Assembly (NCBI GenBank): GCA_016550405.1
Contig: JABXGX010000196.1
Coordinates: 1-6,159, forward strand
From: an archaeon
GTDB lineage: Archaea; Asgardarchaeota; Hermodarchaeia; Hermodarchaeales; Hermodarchaeaceae
Length of the DNA stretch: 6,159 nt
Direction: 5' to 3'
Shown: positions 1 to 5,544 of the stretch, one piece after another
Numbering within the stretch: the first letter of the stretch is position 1
Layout of the letters: each line of letters begins with the position of its first letter
Translations under genes and position numbers: made by a program
Notes under the pieces: model-generated
What the model was told of the DNA's origin: nothing
The model's database searches: none
The model's input: the letters and a program-made list of their open reading frames with translations, nothing else

Positions 1-500
1 ATAATCGCGATAACATCGTCGATGATTAATGTAAACATAACTGCATCTGTGACTGGCCCCCGGCTTTTGAATTCCCAGATTACATCTGCTGTTGCGGCAG
101 GCGCAGTCGCACTGGCTAACCCGGCTAAGAGTACGGCAGGTATTGGGTCACGAAGCCAGAGAAAGACAAGAGTAAATACGAGGAGCGCTGCCCCTAGACT
201 TTCCGCTAAGATAATGGGGATCAGGTTCCGTGACTGTTGTTGAATTTTACTGAACTTGAGTTCATTTCCAATGTTATAGCCGATGAACCCCAACGCAACC
301 GCAGTAACCACTGGTGCGAGCGCCAGAAGCCTTTCATCTATTAACCCCAAAAAGAGAGGCCCAAGGATAATCCCGGTCAAGATAAACCCCAATACTTGAG
401 GGATTCCTAGGCGCTGTTGGATTTCCGCACTTATTACGGTCAGAACTACAACTAGGCTGACGACTAACAGAAGTGGAAGATCAATTACAAGTTGTAGCAT
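1..500 (-). CDS. Cation:proton antiporter, Kef/NhaP (CPA) type, N-terminal part, cut at window start
   Basis: The reverse strand reads open from an ATG at 500-498 to the left edge, giving 166 residues of a very hydrophobic protein. Membrane segments lie at about residues 4-24, 34-54, 60-77, 93-116 and 119-140, and a sixth begins near 153. The segment after helix 2 starts (LGIPQVLGFILTGIILGP, 31-48) is the usual opening of CPA-superfamily exchangers. ATAPAAT (131-137) and the acidic pair in LIIDDVIAI (D161, D162) match the TDP/ATAP and ND/DD ion-binding elements of these proteins. The inferred role is exchange of Na+ or K+ for H+ across the cytoplasmic membrane; the ion cannot be read from this part. 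An in-frame TGA at 507-509 leaves this ATG as the first good start. No clear ribosome site is visible, but a TATA-like box lies about 50 bases upstream. The gene follows the metal ATPase in the same direction after 285 bases, so it probably has its own promoter. The family call is firm; the subfamily is not. Confidence 0.88.
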   Translation of the reverse strand, partial: MLQLVIDLPLLLVVSLVVVLTVISAEIQQRLGIPQVLGFILTGIILGPLFLGLIDERLLALAPVVTAVALGFIGYNIGNELKFSKIQQQSRNLIPIILAESLGAALLVFTLVFLWLRDPIPAVLLAGLASATAPAATADVIWEFKSRGPVTDAVMFTLIIDDVIAI

Positions 501-785
501 CAGACATCACAATTTTTTTGTGTAGCCAGAGAATAGAACAAATCCAAACCTATTTTTATAAACTTATTCCTATAATAAACACAGACGCAACTGCATTGAT
601 CTAGAAGGCCATGTTCGCCTTCAACTCTATTCCAAAAGACATCTAGCAGAAGAAAAGAATCATCCCTTTCACATCATTCGCTGATAATTGCCTATACGTC
701 TTCAAAGGTCAAGAGAATCGCGGTTACCGCCTAAGAACTTGAAATGGACTGTCCTCCGTCGAGTATTTCTTATTCAATTGGTTCA
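501..785. other. Non-coding gap between ATPase and antiporter genes
   Basis: No convincing reading frame, RNA gene or terminator is visible here. Two small inverted repeats were seen: GAAGGC/GCCTTC with a 7-base loop at 604-622, and GCGGT/ACCGC around one base at 720-730. Neither is followed by a T-run in either direction, so neither looks like an intrinsic terminator. The gap suggests that the antiporter is transcribed from its own promoter. Confidence 0.5.
551..562 (-). promoter_or_regulatory. Candidate TATA-box-like promoter element for the antiporter gene
   Basis: On the minus strand this reads TTTATAAAAATA, preceded by the purine-rich GGAATAAG. It resembles an archaeal box A with a BRE and lies about 50-60 bases before the antiporter ATG. 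A start of transcription some 25 bases downstream would give a leader of roughly 30 bases. If the organism is a bacterium, the same AT stretch could hold a -10 box, but I found no good -35 at the right spacing. The call rests on AT content and position only. Confidence 0.3.
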
Positions 786-2771
786 TTAAGGGCTTACTCG
801 AGAAAGGCGCATCGCGTTGAGTATAACTGCTAAGGATAAGCCCATATCTCCGATGGCTACGGCTAACCAGAGAGTGATTAAGCCTGGGAAGACCAGAGCA
901 GCCAGACTGAATTTGACAATTAATGCGGTTCCGATGTTTTGACGAACAATACTTCGCGTTTGTTGGCTCAATTCAAATAGATAGGGCAATTTTGTGAGAT
1001 CATCGTGCATTAACGCAATGTCGGCGGTTTCGATTGCGGCGTCACTTCCAATGACCCCCATCGCAATGCCCACTTCCGCGGTGGCTAGCGAGGGGGCATC
1101 GTTCACTCCATCCCCCACCATTGCGATGGCTCCGTATTGTTGCTGCAACTCTTTGAGAACCTTGACTTTATCCTCAGGCATCAGATTTGCATAAAACGCA
1201 TCGATACCGATTTGTTTGGCGATAAATGCGGCAGTGTGTTCATTATCGCCGGTCACCATGACGGTTTTAATCCCCATTTGTTTCAAAGTTGCAATGGTAC
1301 TCACACTGGAGGGGCGAATCGTATCCTGAATTGCAATTGCGCCAATTGCTCGTGCAGAATCACCAACCAGGATAACGGTTTTTCCTTCTTCCTCTAAATG
1401 TCGAACTTGATCCTTGGGATACGAGATATCGAATTTAGTGAAAAGTTGTTCACTTCCAGCAAAATATTGTACGGTGCCGATTATGCCCGAGACGCCTTGC
1501 CCCGTGATGGTTGTGAAATCATCCACGGCACTGAGTTGTAATCCGGGATTCAAGGCTTTCGCTACAATTGCTTTGCTAATTGGATGCTCCGAGAAGGTCT
1601 CAATTGATGCTGCCACTCGGAGAACCGATTCGTCGGATTCGCCAAAAGGAATAACGTCGGTCACCATCAATTGCCCCGAGGTCAAGGTGCCGGTTTTATC
1701 GAAGGCCACCACCTTCACAGTACCCAACGCGTCGAGGTACCGACTCCCTTTAATCAATACACCGTGCTTTGTTGCACTCGTCAACGCTGATACCATAGCC
1801 ACAGGCGTTGCAATGGCCAGAGCACATGGACAGGAAATGACTAGCAGGGTCAGTGCCCGATAAATCCAGTCAACCCAGGGAACGCCCAACACAAGGGGGG
1901 GAATTATCGCAACGAAAACCGCAACAAGAACGACGGACGGAGTGTAATATTTCGCAAACCTGTCAACGACTTGCTCCGTGGGAGATTTGGATTGTTGCGC
2001 CGCCTCCACCATGGCTAAAATCTTAGCAAGCACCGTCTCATCGGATAATCGTGTGACTTGAATTTCAAGATACCCTTCATTGTTGATGGTCCCAGCGTAC
2101 ACCTCATCGTTAACTTCCTTAACCACAGGAAGGGATTCACCCGTGATGGGAGCTTGATTAACACTCGACGAACCGTGAATTACAATCCCATCCAGCGGGA
2201 TTTTTTCGCCAGGCCGGACCAGCACGATTTCAGCAAGGGGTACCTCATGCACATGGACCTGCGATTCTTCGCCATCACGTTTTATCGTCGCTGTTTCCGG
2301 TGCCAGCTTCATCAATGAGGCGACGGATCGCTGAGCGTTCTCCTTCGCCATACTTTCCAGAAACTCAGCAACAAAATACAACACCATAACAGCCGCGCCT
2401 TCCGCCCCATGCCCAATGAGGAAACTGGCTACAGCTGCAATCGTCATCAGAAAGGCAATATTCAGCCGCCGTTGAAGGACCAATCCTTTGATTCCTCCAA
2501 TGGCAATAGAATACCCAGCAATGCACACCGCAAGAATATACAGAACAAGGGCGATGAATGACAGGTGCAAAAAGAAATCAAAGGTGAGCCCCATGACAAA
2601 CAAGGCTGTCGAAACAAGAATAATGAGAACCCGGTAATCCCGCCAGAAGGCAGGTCGGCGAATAGCCGGTTCAAAGCCTGCGTCGCACACAGTGCAACTA
2701 TTCCCATTGGTTGTATGTTGGTCTTGCACTTGTGATTTCCCCAGAACATAATTCGCCTTGTCTGATATCAC
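786..2771 (-). CDS. Heavy-metal translocating P-type ATPase (P1B, Zn/Cd/Pb-like), no HMA domain
   Basis: This 661-residue membrane pump is predicted to use ATP to export a soft divalent metal from the cytoplasm. Visible P-type motifs are actuator TGES (210-213), metal-path CPC (314-316), phosphorylated aspartate D358 in DKTGT, SEHP of the nucleotide domain (394-397), TGDN (507-510) and GDGVND (553-558). A lysine in the penultimate helix (K620) and DMG in the last helix (D642-G644) indicate the P1B-2 group that carries Zn, Cd or Pb, rather than the copper group. The whole N-terminal HMA metal-binding domain is missing; only a short tail with SCTVC (C26, C29) precedes the first helix near 48. 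The start is a GTG at 2771, with an in-frame stop 33 bases upstream. A second GTG at 2729 (residue 15) follows a GGGGAAA stretch and is a fair alternative; both keep the CxxC. The gene is divergent from a NikR-type regulator 97 bases away, which suggests metal-controlled expression. Family very sure; metal uncertain, and nickel or cobalt is possible given the neighbour. Confidence 0.95.
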   Translation of the reverse strand: MISDKANYVLGKSQVQDQHTTNGNSCTVCDAGFEPAIRRPAFWRDYRVLIILVSTALFVMGLTFDFFLHLSFIALVLYILAVCIAGYSIAIGGIKGLVLQRRLNIAFLMTIAAVASFLIGHGAEGAAVMVLYFVAEFLESMAKENAQRSVASLMKLAPETATIKRDGEESQVHVHEVPLAEIVLVRPGEKIPLDGIVIHGSSSVNQAPITGESLPVVKEVNDEVYAGTINNEGYLEIQVTRLSDETVLAKILAMVEAAQQSKSPTEQVVDRFAKYYTPSVVLVAVFVAIIPPLVLGVPWVDWIYRALTLLVISCPCALAIATPVAMVSALTSATKHGVLIKGSRYLDALGTVKVVAFDKTGTLTSGQLMVTDVIPFGESDESVLRVAASIETFSEHPISKAIVAKALNPGLQLSAVDDFTTITGQGVSGIIGTVQYFAGSEQLFTKFDISYPKDQVRHLEEEGKTVILVGDSARAIGAIAIQDTIRPSSVSTIATLKQMGIKTVMVTGDNEHTAAFIAKQIGIDAFYANLMPEDKVKVLKELQQQYGAIAMVGDGVNDAPSLATAEVGIAMGVIGSDAAIETADIALMHDDLTKLPYLFELSQQTRSIVRQNIGTALIVKFSLAALVFPGLITLWLAVAIGDMGLSLAVILNAMRLSRVSP

Positions 2772-2818
2772 TTGATAGTCGGAGTGTCTATTAAGGTAGT
2801 GCTAATTTAAGGCATATT

Positions 2819-2839
2819 TTTTAATAATATTTATTAAAA
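2819..2839. promoter_or_regulatory. Perfect 9+9 inverted repeat, candidate metal-regulator operator over the nikR promoter
   Basis: Arms TTTTAATAA (2819-2827) and TTATTAAAA (2831-2839) are exact complements around the 3-base centre TAT. The repeat lies between the divergent ATPase and regulator genes, 29 bases before the regulator ATG and 47 bases before the ATPase GTG. The right arm falls where an archaeal TATA box for a leaderless regulator transcript would lie, so a bound repressor could block it. The region is very AT-rich, which raises the chance of a coincidental repeat. The palindrome is seen directly; its use as an operator is inferred. Confidence 0.45.
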
Positions 2840-2853
2840 GTGAGTCCTTGGAT

Positions 2854-2881
2854 TAATAACGTGATTGTATGCCTATTATTA
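2854..2881. promoter_or_regulatory. Possible NikR-type split half-sites TAATAA-N16-TTATTA across the nikR start
   Basis: TAATAA (2854-2859) and its complement TTATTA (2876-2881) are 16 bases apart, the same layout as the Escherichia coli NikR site GTATGA-N16-TCATAC. The pair straddles the ATG at 2869, where binding would block a leaderless transcript. Six-base AT-only arms are common by chance, so this is only a candidate and competes with the stronger palindrome at 2819-2839. Confidence 0.2.
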
Positions 2882-3285
2882 GCATATCACTAACCACCCA
2901 ACTCCTAAAACAATTGGATCACTTCATACAGCAACGGGGGTATTCCAGTCGGTCCGAGGCGATTAGGGATGCGGTTCGTACCGCGCTTTCAGAATTTGAA
3001 CTCCAGCAATTTGAAGGAGGGCGAGTGACGGCTACCATCACCGCCATCTCCGCCCGCGAACAGCCGGGTGTGGATGAACGGTTAACCCGGCTTCGCCATG
3101 CTCACAGCCATATTGTGTCGGGGAACATGCACTTGCACCTCGGGGAAGCCTATTGCCTGGAAGTATTCATTGCCGAGGGGGAAGCTAAAAACGTCACTGA
3201 GTTCATTAGCCGAATCCGCGCCATGCGAGGTCTCCACCAGGTGAAATATACGATCATGCCACTTATAGGCGAAAAGGTTGGTTAA
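2869..3285 (+). CDS. nikR: NikR-type ribbon-helix-helix metal-responsive transcriptional regulator
   Basis: A 138-residue protein in two parts, close to the usual NikR length. Residues 1-45 form a ribbon-helix-helix DNA-binding domain: the strand MPIISISL, a first helix, then the turn GYSSRSEAIRDAVRTAL (24-40), characteristic of NikR. Residues about 52-135 form the ACT-like metal-sensing domain. Lining the protein up with E. coli NikR from memory places all four square-planar nickel ligands: H77 (for H76), H88 and H90 (for H87 and H89) and C96 (for C95). The family acts as a tetramer that binds DNA when loaded with Ni2+. It normally represses nickel uptake genes, but here the neighbour is an exporter. 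No strong ribosome site precedes the ATG, and an AT-rich TATA-like block ends 29 bases upstream, which would suit a leaderless transcript. The LRHAHSH and GEAYCLEVF stretches resemble archaeal CopG/NikR proteins as I recall them. The family is sure; the true metal and targets are not. Confidence 0.93.
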   Translation: MPIISISLTTQLLKQLDHFIQQRGYSSRSEAIRDAVRTALSEFELQQFEGGRVTATITAISAREQPGVDERLTRLRHAHSHIVSGNMHLHLGEAYCLEVFIAEGEAKNVTEFISRIRAMRGLHQVKYTIMPLIGEKVG

Positions 3286-3455
3286 GCACGACTCACATTT
3301 CATGTCTTGTGTCAGAGTTCCACTTACGTCTTCTAAACCTAATTGAATGGCAAATAATGGCATGAGAGATGGCGTACTTATGATATAAAATGCAGCAATG
3401 TCCACTACATTCATAGTTCCATAAACGATACCGGTTGAATTGAGGGAACAATATT
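3286..3455. other. Non-coding gap with a weak TATA-like stretch before the hydrolase gene
   Basis: The stretch GATATAAAAT at 3382-3391 lies about 65 bases before the hydrolase ATG and may be its promoter box. I found no convincing -35 partner and no stem followed by a T-run after the regulator. Reverse-strand reading frames here overlap the real genes and carry no recognisable motif. Confidence 0.35.
3442..3447 (+). promoter_or_regulatory. Ribosome binding site of the hydrolase gene
   Basis: GAGGGA lies 8 bases before the ATG at 3456 and supports that start. It is a moderate match to the anti-Shine-Dalgarno sequence. Confidence 0.6.
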
Positions 3456-4133
3456 ATGACTTCTGTAATTTTCCAGTTTCTTAAAGACCCAGTCGCCGGT
3501 GTTCTAGCGTTACCAAAGAATCGATCAGGACCTGGTCTATTGCTGTTACCGGCATGGTGGGGCCTTAATGAATTCTTTAAAGCCCTTGTCAAGCGGTTGG
3601 CAGGAGAGGGATTTGTCACGTTTGCGCCAGATTACTATAATGGGCAGATTGCCACTAATATAGAAACAGCGAAAGCGCTCAGTGGCAAACTGGATCGAAA
3701 AAGGACAGAGAAAAATGTCAAAATGGCTGCAGAGTTCCTGAAATCCAATCCAGCAGTAAGCAGTGAAAAAATAGGTATTATCGGCTTTTCGTTGGGTGTA
3801 CGCTTTGCAATGAATCTTGCACGCGCGAAAACAAAAAATGTCGGGGCGGTTGTCTTGTTCTATGGTGTTGCGGGAGGAATATTCCGCGAATTTACGATTC
3901 CTGTTCAGGGGCATTTTGCTGAGAAGGATACTTGGGGTGCAGGACCTAAGGCTGTTCAGAAACTCAGAACCCGGTTAGTTGCTGGAAACGGGGTAATCGA
4001 TTTTCATGAATATCCCCAGACTTTCCATTGGTTCTTCGAAGAAAATGTTAAAGACGCTTATAATGCAGATGCGGCTTCATTAGCTTACAAGCGGACGCTT
4101 GTTTTCCTACGAGAATGGCTGAAAAAAGAATAA
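3456..4133 (+). CDS. Dienelactone hydrolase family alpha/beta hydrolase, serine-type
   Basis: At 225 residues this is the normal size for a single-domain dienelactone hydrolase (DLH) family protein, cytoplasmic and without a signal peptide. The nucleophile elbow is GFSLG (110-114) with Ser112. D158 in GHFAEKD and H191 in QTFHWFF complete a likely Ser-Asp-His triad. GLLLLPAWWGLN (27-38) is the strand and loop that in classical enzymes carries the glutamate that activates the cysteine nucleophile. Here that glutamate position holds AWW, and cysteine is replaced by serine. The protein is therefore probably an esterase or carboxylic-ester hydrolase of the broad DLH superfamily rather than a true carboxymethylenebutenolidase. 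RLAGEGFVTFAPDYYNG (47-63) is also typical. The gene stands alone, 170 bases after the regulator, and nothing nearby points to an aromatic degradation pathway. Family sure, substrate unknown. Confidence 0.88.
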   Translation: MTSVIFQFLKDPVAGVLALPKNRSGPGLLLLPAWWGLNEFFKALVKRLAGEGFVTFAPDYYNGQIATNIETAKALSGKLDRKRTEKNVKMAAEFLKSNPAVSSEKIGIIGFSLGVRFAMNLARAKTKNVGAVVLFYGVAGGIFREFTIPVQGHFAEKDTWGAGPKAVQKLRTRLVAGNGVIDFHEYPQTFHWFFEENVKDAYNADAASLAYKRTLVFLREWLKKE

Positions 4134-4241
4134 CTTGGATTTTTCTGAGCCTCTGAAAACATTAGTCGAGTTCACAGTTTTTCGAATAATAATATGCATC
4201 CGGTTTCATCACATTTTTATAACCTAAGAATTAATTTTCTC

Positions 4242-4266
4242 AATAGCTGAGATTATTTTAGCTATT
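4242..4266. repeat. Inverted repeat / potential RNA hairpin upstream of the acetyltransferase-like gene
   Basis: Arms AATAGCT (4242-4248) and AGCTATT (4260-4266) are exact complements. In RNA the stem can extend inwards by four more pairs, two of them G-U, leaving a three-base loop. It is not followed by a T-run on either strand, so an operator or a leader hairpin is likelier than a terminator. It ends 69 bases before the start codon. Confidence 0.4.
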
Positions 4267-4317
4267 CGTGATACATAATGTCCATGACTTAAGAATGAAT
4301 ATAGTAAAGACGACTCT

Positions 4318-4326
4318 TAAGGAGGT
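4318..4326 (+). promoter_or_regulatory. Very strong Shine-Dalgarno site for the acetyltransferase-like gene
   Basis: TAAGGAGGT matches all nine bases complementary to a typical 16S rRNA 3' end (ACCUCCUUA) and lies 9 bases before the ATG at 4336. It fixes the start codon and predicts efficient translation. It is far stronger than any other ribosome site in the window. Confidence 0.85.
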
Positions 4327-4335
4327 TGATAGAAA

Positions 4336-5277
4336 ATGAAAGTCATTTATCGCCATTATGAACCCGAGCAGAACCTAGAAGAAATTAGGGCAAAGATTTA
4401 CACCACGGCTTCCGGCCTTCCCGCTACCGCCGACCTAATCAGATTGCAAGCCCTGAATAGTGATCCAAAACTGATGCGGTTTGCGTTTACGGAAAAAGAC
4501 GAGCCACTCGCCTACATCTCCGCAAGTAGCTCTGAATCTCAACCCTGGACGATTGGCATGGGTTATCCGTGGGCCTTACCCGCATGTCCCCCCAATGTCC
4601 AAGAAAAAATCTTCCAGGACCTCGTTAGCTACATCAAAGAGAACAAGAAAATTCAAGAAATCGTTACCGGAGTGACGTTGACTTCAAAGATAGCTGATGA
4701 ACAAATCCGGTTTTTCACAGAGAAAGGCTTCACCGAGAAAGAACGGGTGTTCCTCTATGCCCTAGACTATGATGTGAAGGAGATTAGTGAATGGAAACTA
4801 ACCAAAGATATTCGTTCCTTTCGTAGTCGAGTGGCCACAAATAGAGACATCAATCAACTAATTGAAGTCTGCCAGTCTGATCCCAACACACGCAATGCCT
4901 TCCCAAACCGAGCAGCGTGGGAGAACTACTTTAAAGACCGAGTCCTCAAAGACGGACATGCCGTCATGGTGTTTAAGGGAGACCAAGTCGTAGCTGCCAG
5001 CGCGCCCCTCAGATTTAAACCCGATGGAATTTTCCTCAGAGGCAAGGACGAACGAATCATAATGAGATTCCGCGCCGTCCGACCCGGCTATCGAGTCGCT
5101 TGGAAACGACTGCTAACAGAACTTGCCAAAGAAACCGTAGCTGCAGGATGGACCGACCTCCCACTCAGAGAACAGATTTTCTTCTCTTCCAATGAATATA
5201 CTGCACCCCTTTTAGCGAAACAACACACAAACATCGAAGAAACCCAAATCATACTATCCTACCACCCCCAAGCCTAA
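4336..5277 (+). CDS. Two-domain GNAT-like N-acetyltransferase fold protein, function unknown
   Basis: The 313-residue protein has no signal peptide or membrane helix. I read it as two successive GNAT folds. The first spans about 48-146: strands at MRFAFTEKDEPLAYISAS, then a loop and helix at CPPNVQEKIFQDLVSYIKE (84-102), ending with IRFFTEKGFTEKERVFLYAL, the usual 'F.e.kGF' closing helix and strands. The second spans about 160-309: ATNRDINQLIEVCQSD (167-182), strands at HAVMVFKGDQVVAASAPL, and a loop and helix at VRPGYRVAWKRLLTELAKE (248-266). The acetyl-CoA pyrophosphate loop (Q/R-x-x-G-x-G/A) is degenerate in both: PPNVQEK in the first, YRVAWKR in the second, without the usual glycines. It may therefore bind CoA weakly, use another acyl donor, or be inactive. 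Codons are unusually rich in C and A in the last third (ACC, CCC, CAC) compared with the hydrolase gene. It has its own strong ribosome site and is likely a single-gene unit. Fold likely; activity unknown. Confidence 0.7.
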   Translation: MKVIYRHYEPEQNLEEIRAKIYTTASGLPATADLIRLQALNSDPKLMRFAFTEKDEPLAYISASSSESQPWTIGMGYPWALPACPPNVQEKIFQDLVSYIKENKKIQEIVTGVTLTSKIADEQIRFFTEKGFTEKERVFLYALDYDVKEISEWKLTKDIRSFRSRVATNRDINQLIEVCQSDPNTRNAFPNRAAWENYFKDRVLKDGHAVMVFKGDQVVAASAPLRFKPDGIFLRGKDERIIMRFRAVRPGYRVAWKRLLTELAKETVAAGWTDLPLREQIFFSSNEYTAPLLAKQHTNIEETQIILSYHPQA

Positions 5278-5307
5278 ACCACACTGCGACACATTGTTTT
5301 CATGCAA

Positions 5308-5453
5308 CCATCACGATGAACAACTTTACGAACGAAGCTCCATCCTGAGGAACTCAATTACCATTCAAGCCAGTAATGGCCCATTACACATACATCTTCG
5401 AACACCATTCAGGTTTACCGATAACACCGGCTCAATTTTTTCGTTCGTGATGG
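5308..5453. repeat. Interrupted inverted repeat, 14-base arm matched by two blocks
   Basis: The right arm TTCGTTCGTGATGG (5440-5453) is complementary to two left blocks, CCATCACGA (5308-5316) and ACGAACGAA (5328-5336), which share the central ACGA. The left side looks like CCATCACGAACGAA split by a 15-base insertion that duplicates ACGA. The arms enclose about 100 bases that include another palindrome. Seen directly; function unknown. Confidence 0.5.
5373..5387. repeat. Compact palindrome GTAATGG-C-CCATTAC
   Basis: Seven-base arms are exact complements around one base. A loop of one base is too short for a good RNA hairpin, so a binding site for a dimeric protein is the likelier use. It lies about 160 bases before the protease start and inside the larger inverted repeat. 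Confidence 0.4.
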
Positions 5454-5544
5454 AATCGATAACTTAATATATCTCATTGATGAGACAGGTTAACATGTAT
5501 CATACACGATATAGTTTAGTTCAACAGTAGAAGAAGTGAACACC

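Larger units (their letters stand above)
4134..4335. other. AT-rich non-coding gap between hydrolase and acetyltransferase-like genes
   Basis: The gap holds TTTTTATAAC at 4214-4223 and AATATAGTAAAG at 4298-4309 as possible promoter boxes, the hairpin at 4242-4266, and the ribosome site just before 4336. An imperfect stem with arms TTTTC/GAAAA lies just after the hydrolase stop but lacks a T-tail, so it is not called as a terminator. Confidence 0.35.
5278..5544. other. Repeat-bearing non-coding gap before the aspartyl protease gene
   Basis: No reading frame or RNA gene was recognised. The gap holds the long-range inverted repeat at 5308-5453, the compact palindrome at 5373-5387, a small one at 5472-5485 (TCTCAT/ATGAGA around TG) and TGTAT-C-ATACA at 5496-5506. 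AT boxes at 5464-5472 and 5509-5518 (ATATAGTTTA) are possible promoter elements for the next gene. No T-tailed terminator for the preceding gene was seen. Confidence 0.4.

Noticed and set aside
22..243. 73-residue plus-strand reading frame
   Set aside because: It lies opposite the antiporter gene, whose reverse-strand translation has clear family motifs and membrane helices.
604..622. GAAGGC/GCCTTC hairpin as a terminator for the ATPase
   Set aside because: The six-pair stem has no T-run on either side and lies about 165 bases after the ATPase stop.
994..2318. Four plus-strand frames of 66 to 149 residues within this span
   Set aside because: All are antisense shadows of the P-type ATPase and show no domain of their own.
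2462..2749. 95-residue minus-strand frame
   Set aside because: It is an out-of-frame shadow of the ATPase N-terminal part, whose in-frame translation has the expected helices.
3082..3914. Three minus-strand frames of 108 to 122 residues
   Set aside because: They lie across the 3' end of nikR, the gap and the hydrolase on the opposite strand, with no recognisable motifs or ribosome sites.
4144..4162. Imperfect stem TTTTC/GAAAA after the hydrolase stop as a terminator
   Set aside because: It has a mismatch, a weak AT stem and no T-tail after the second arm.
4481..4675. 64-residue plus-strand frame
   Set aside because: It is a shifted-frame shadow inside the GNAT-like gene.
5496..5506. TGTAT-C-ATACA palindrome as a NikR site
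   Set aside because: It contains TCATAC, but there is no GTATGA partner 16 bases away, and the gene downstream has no metal link.
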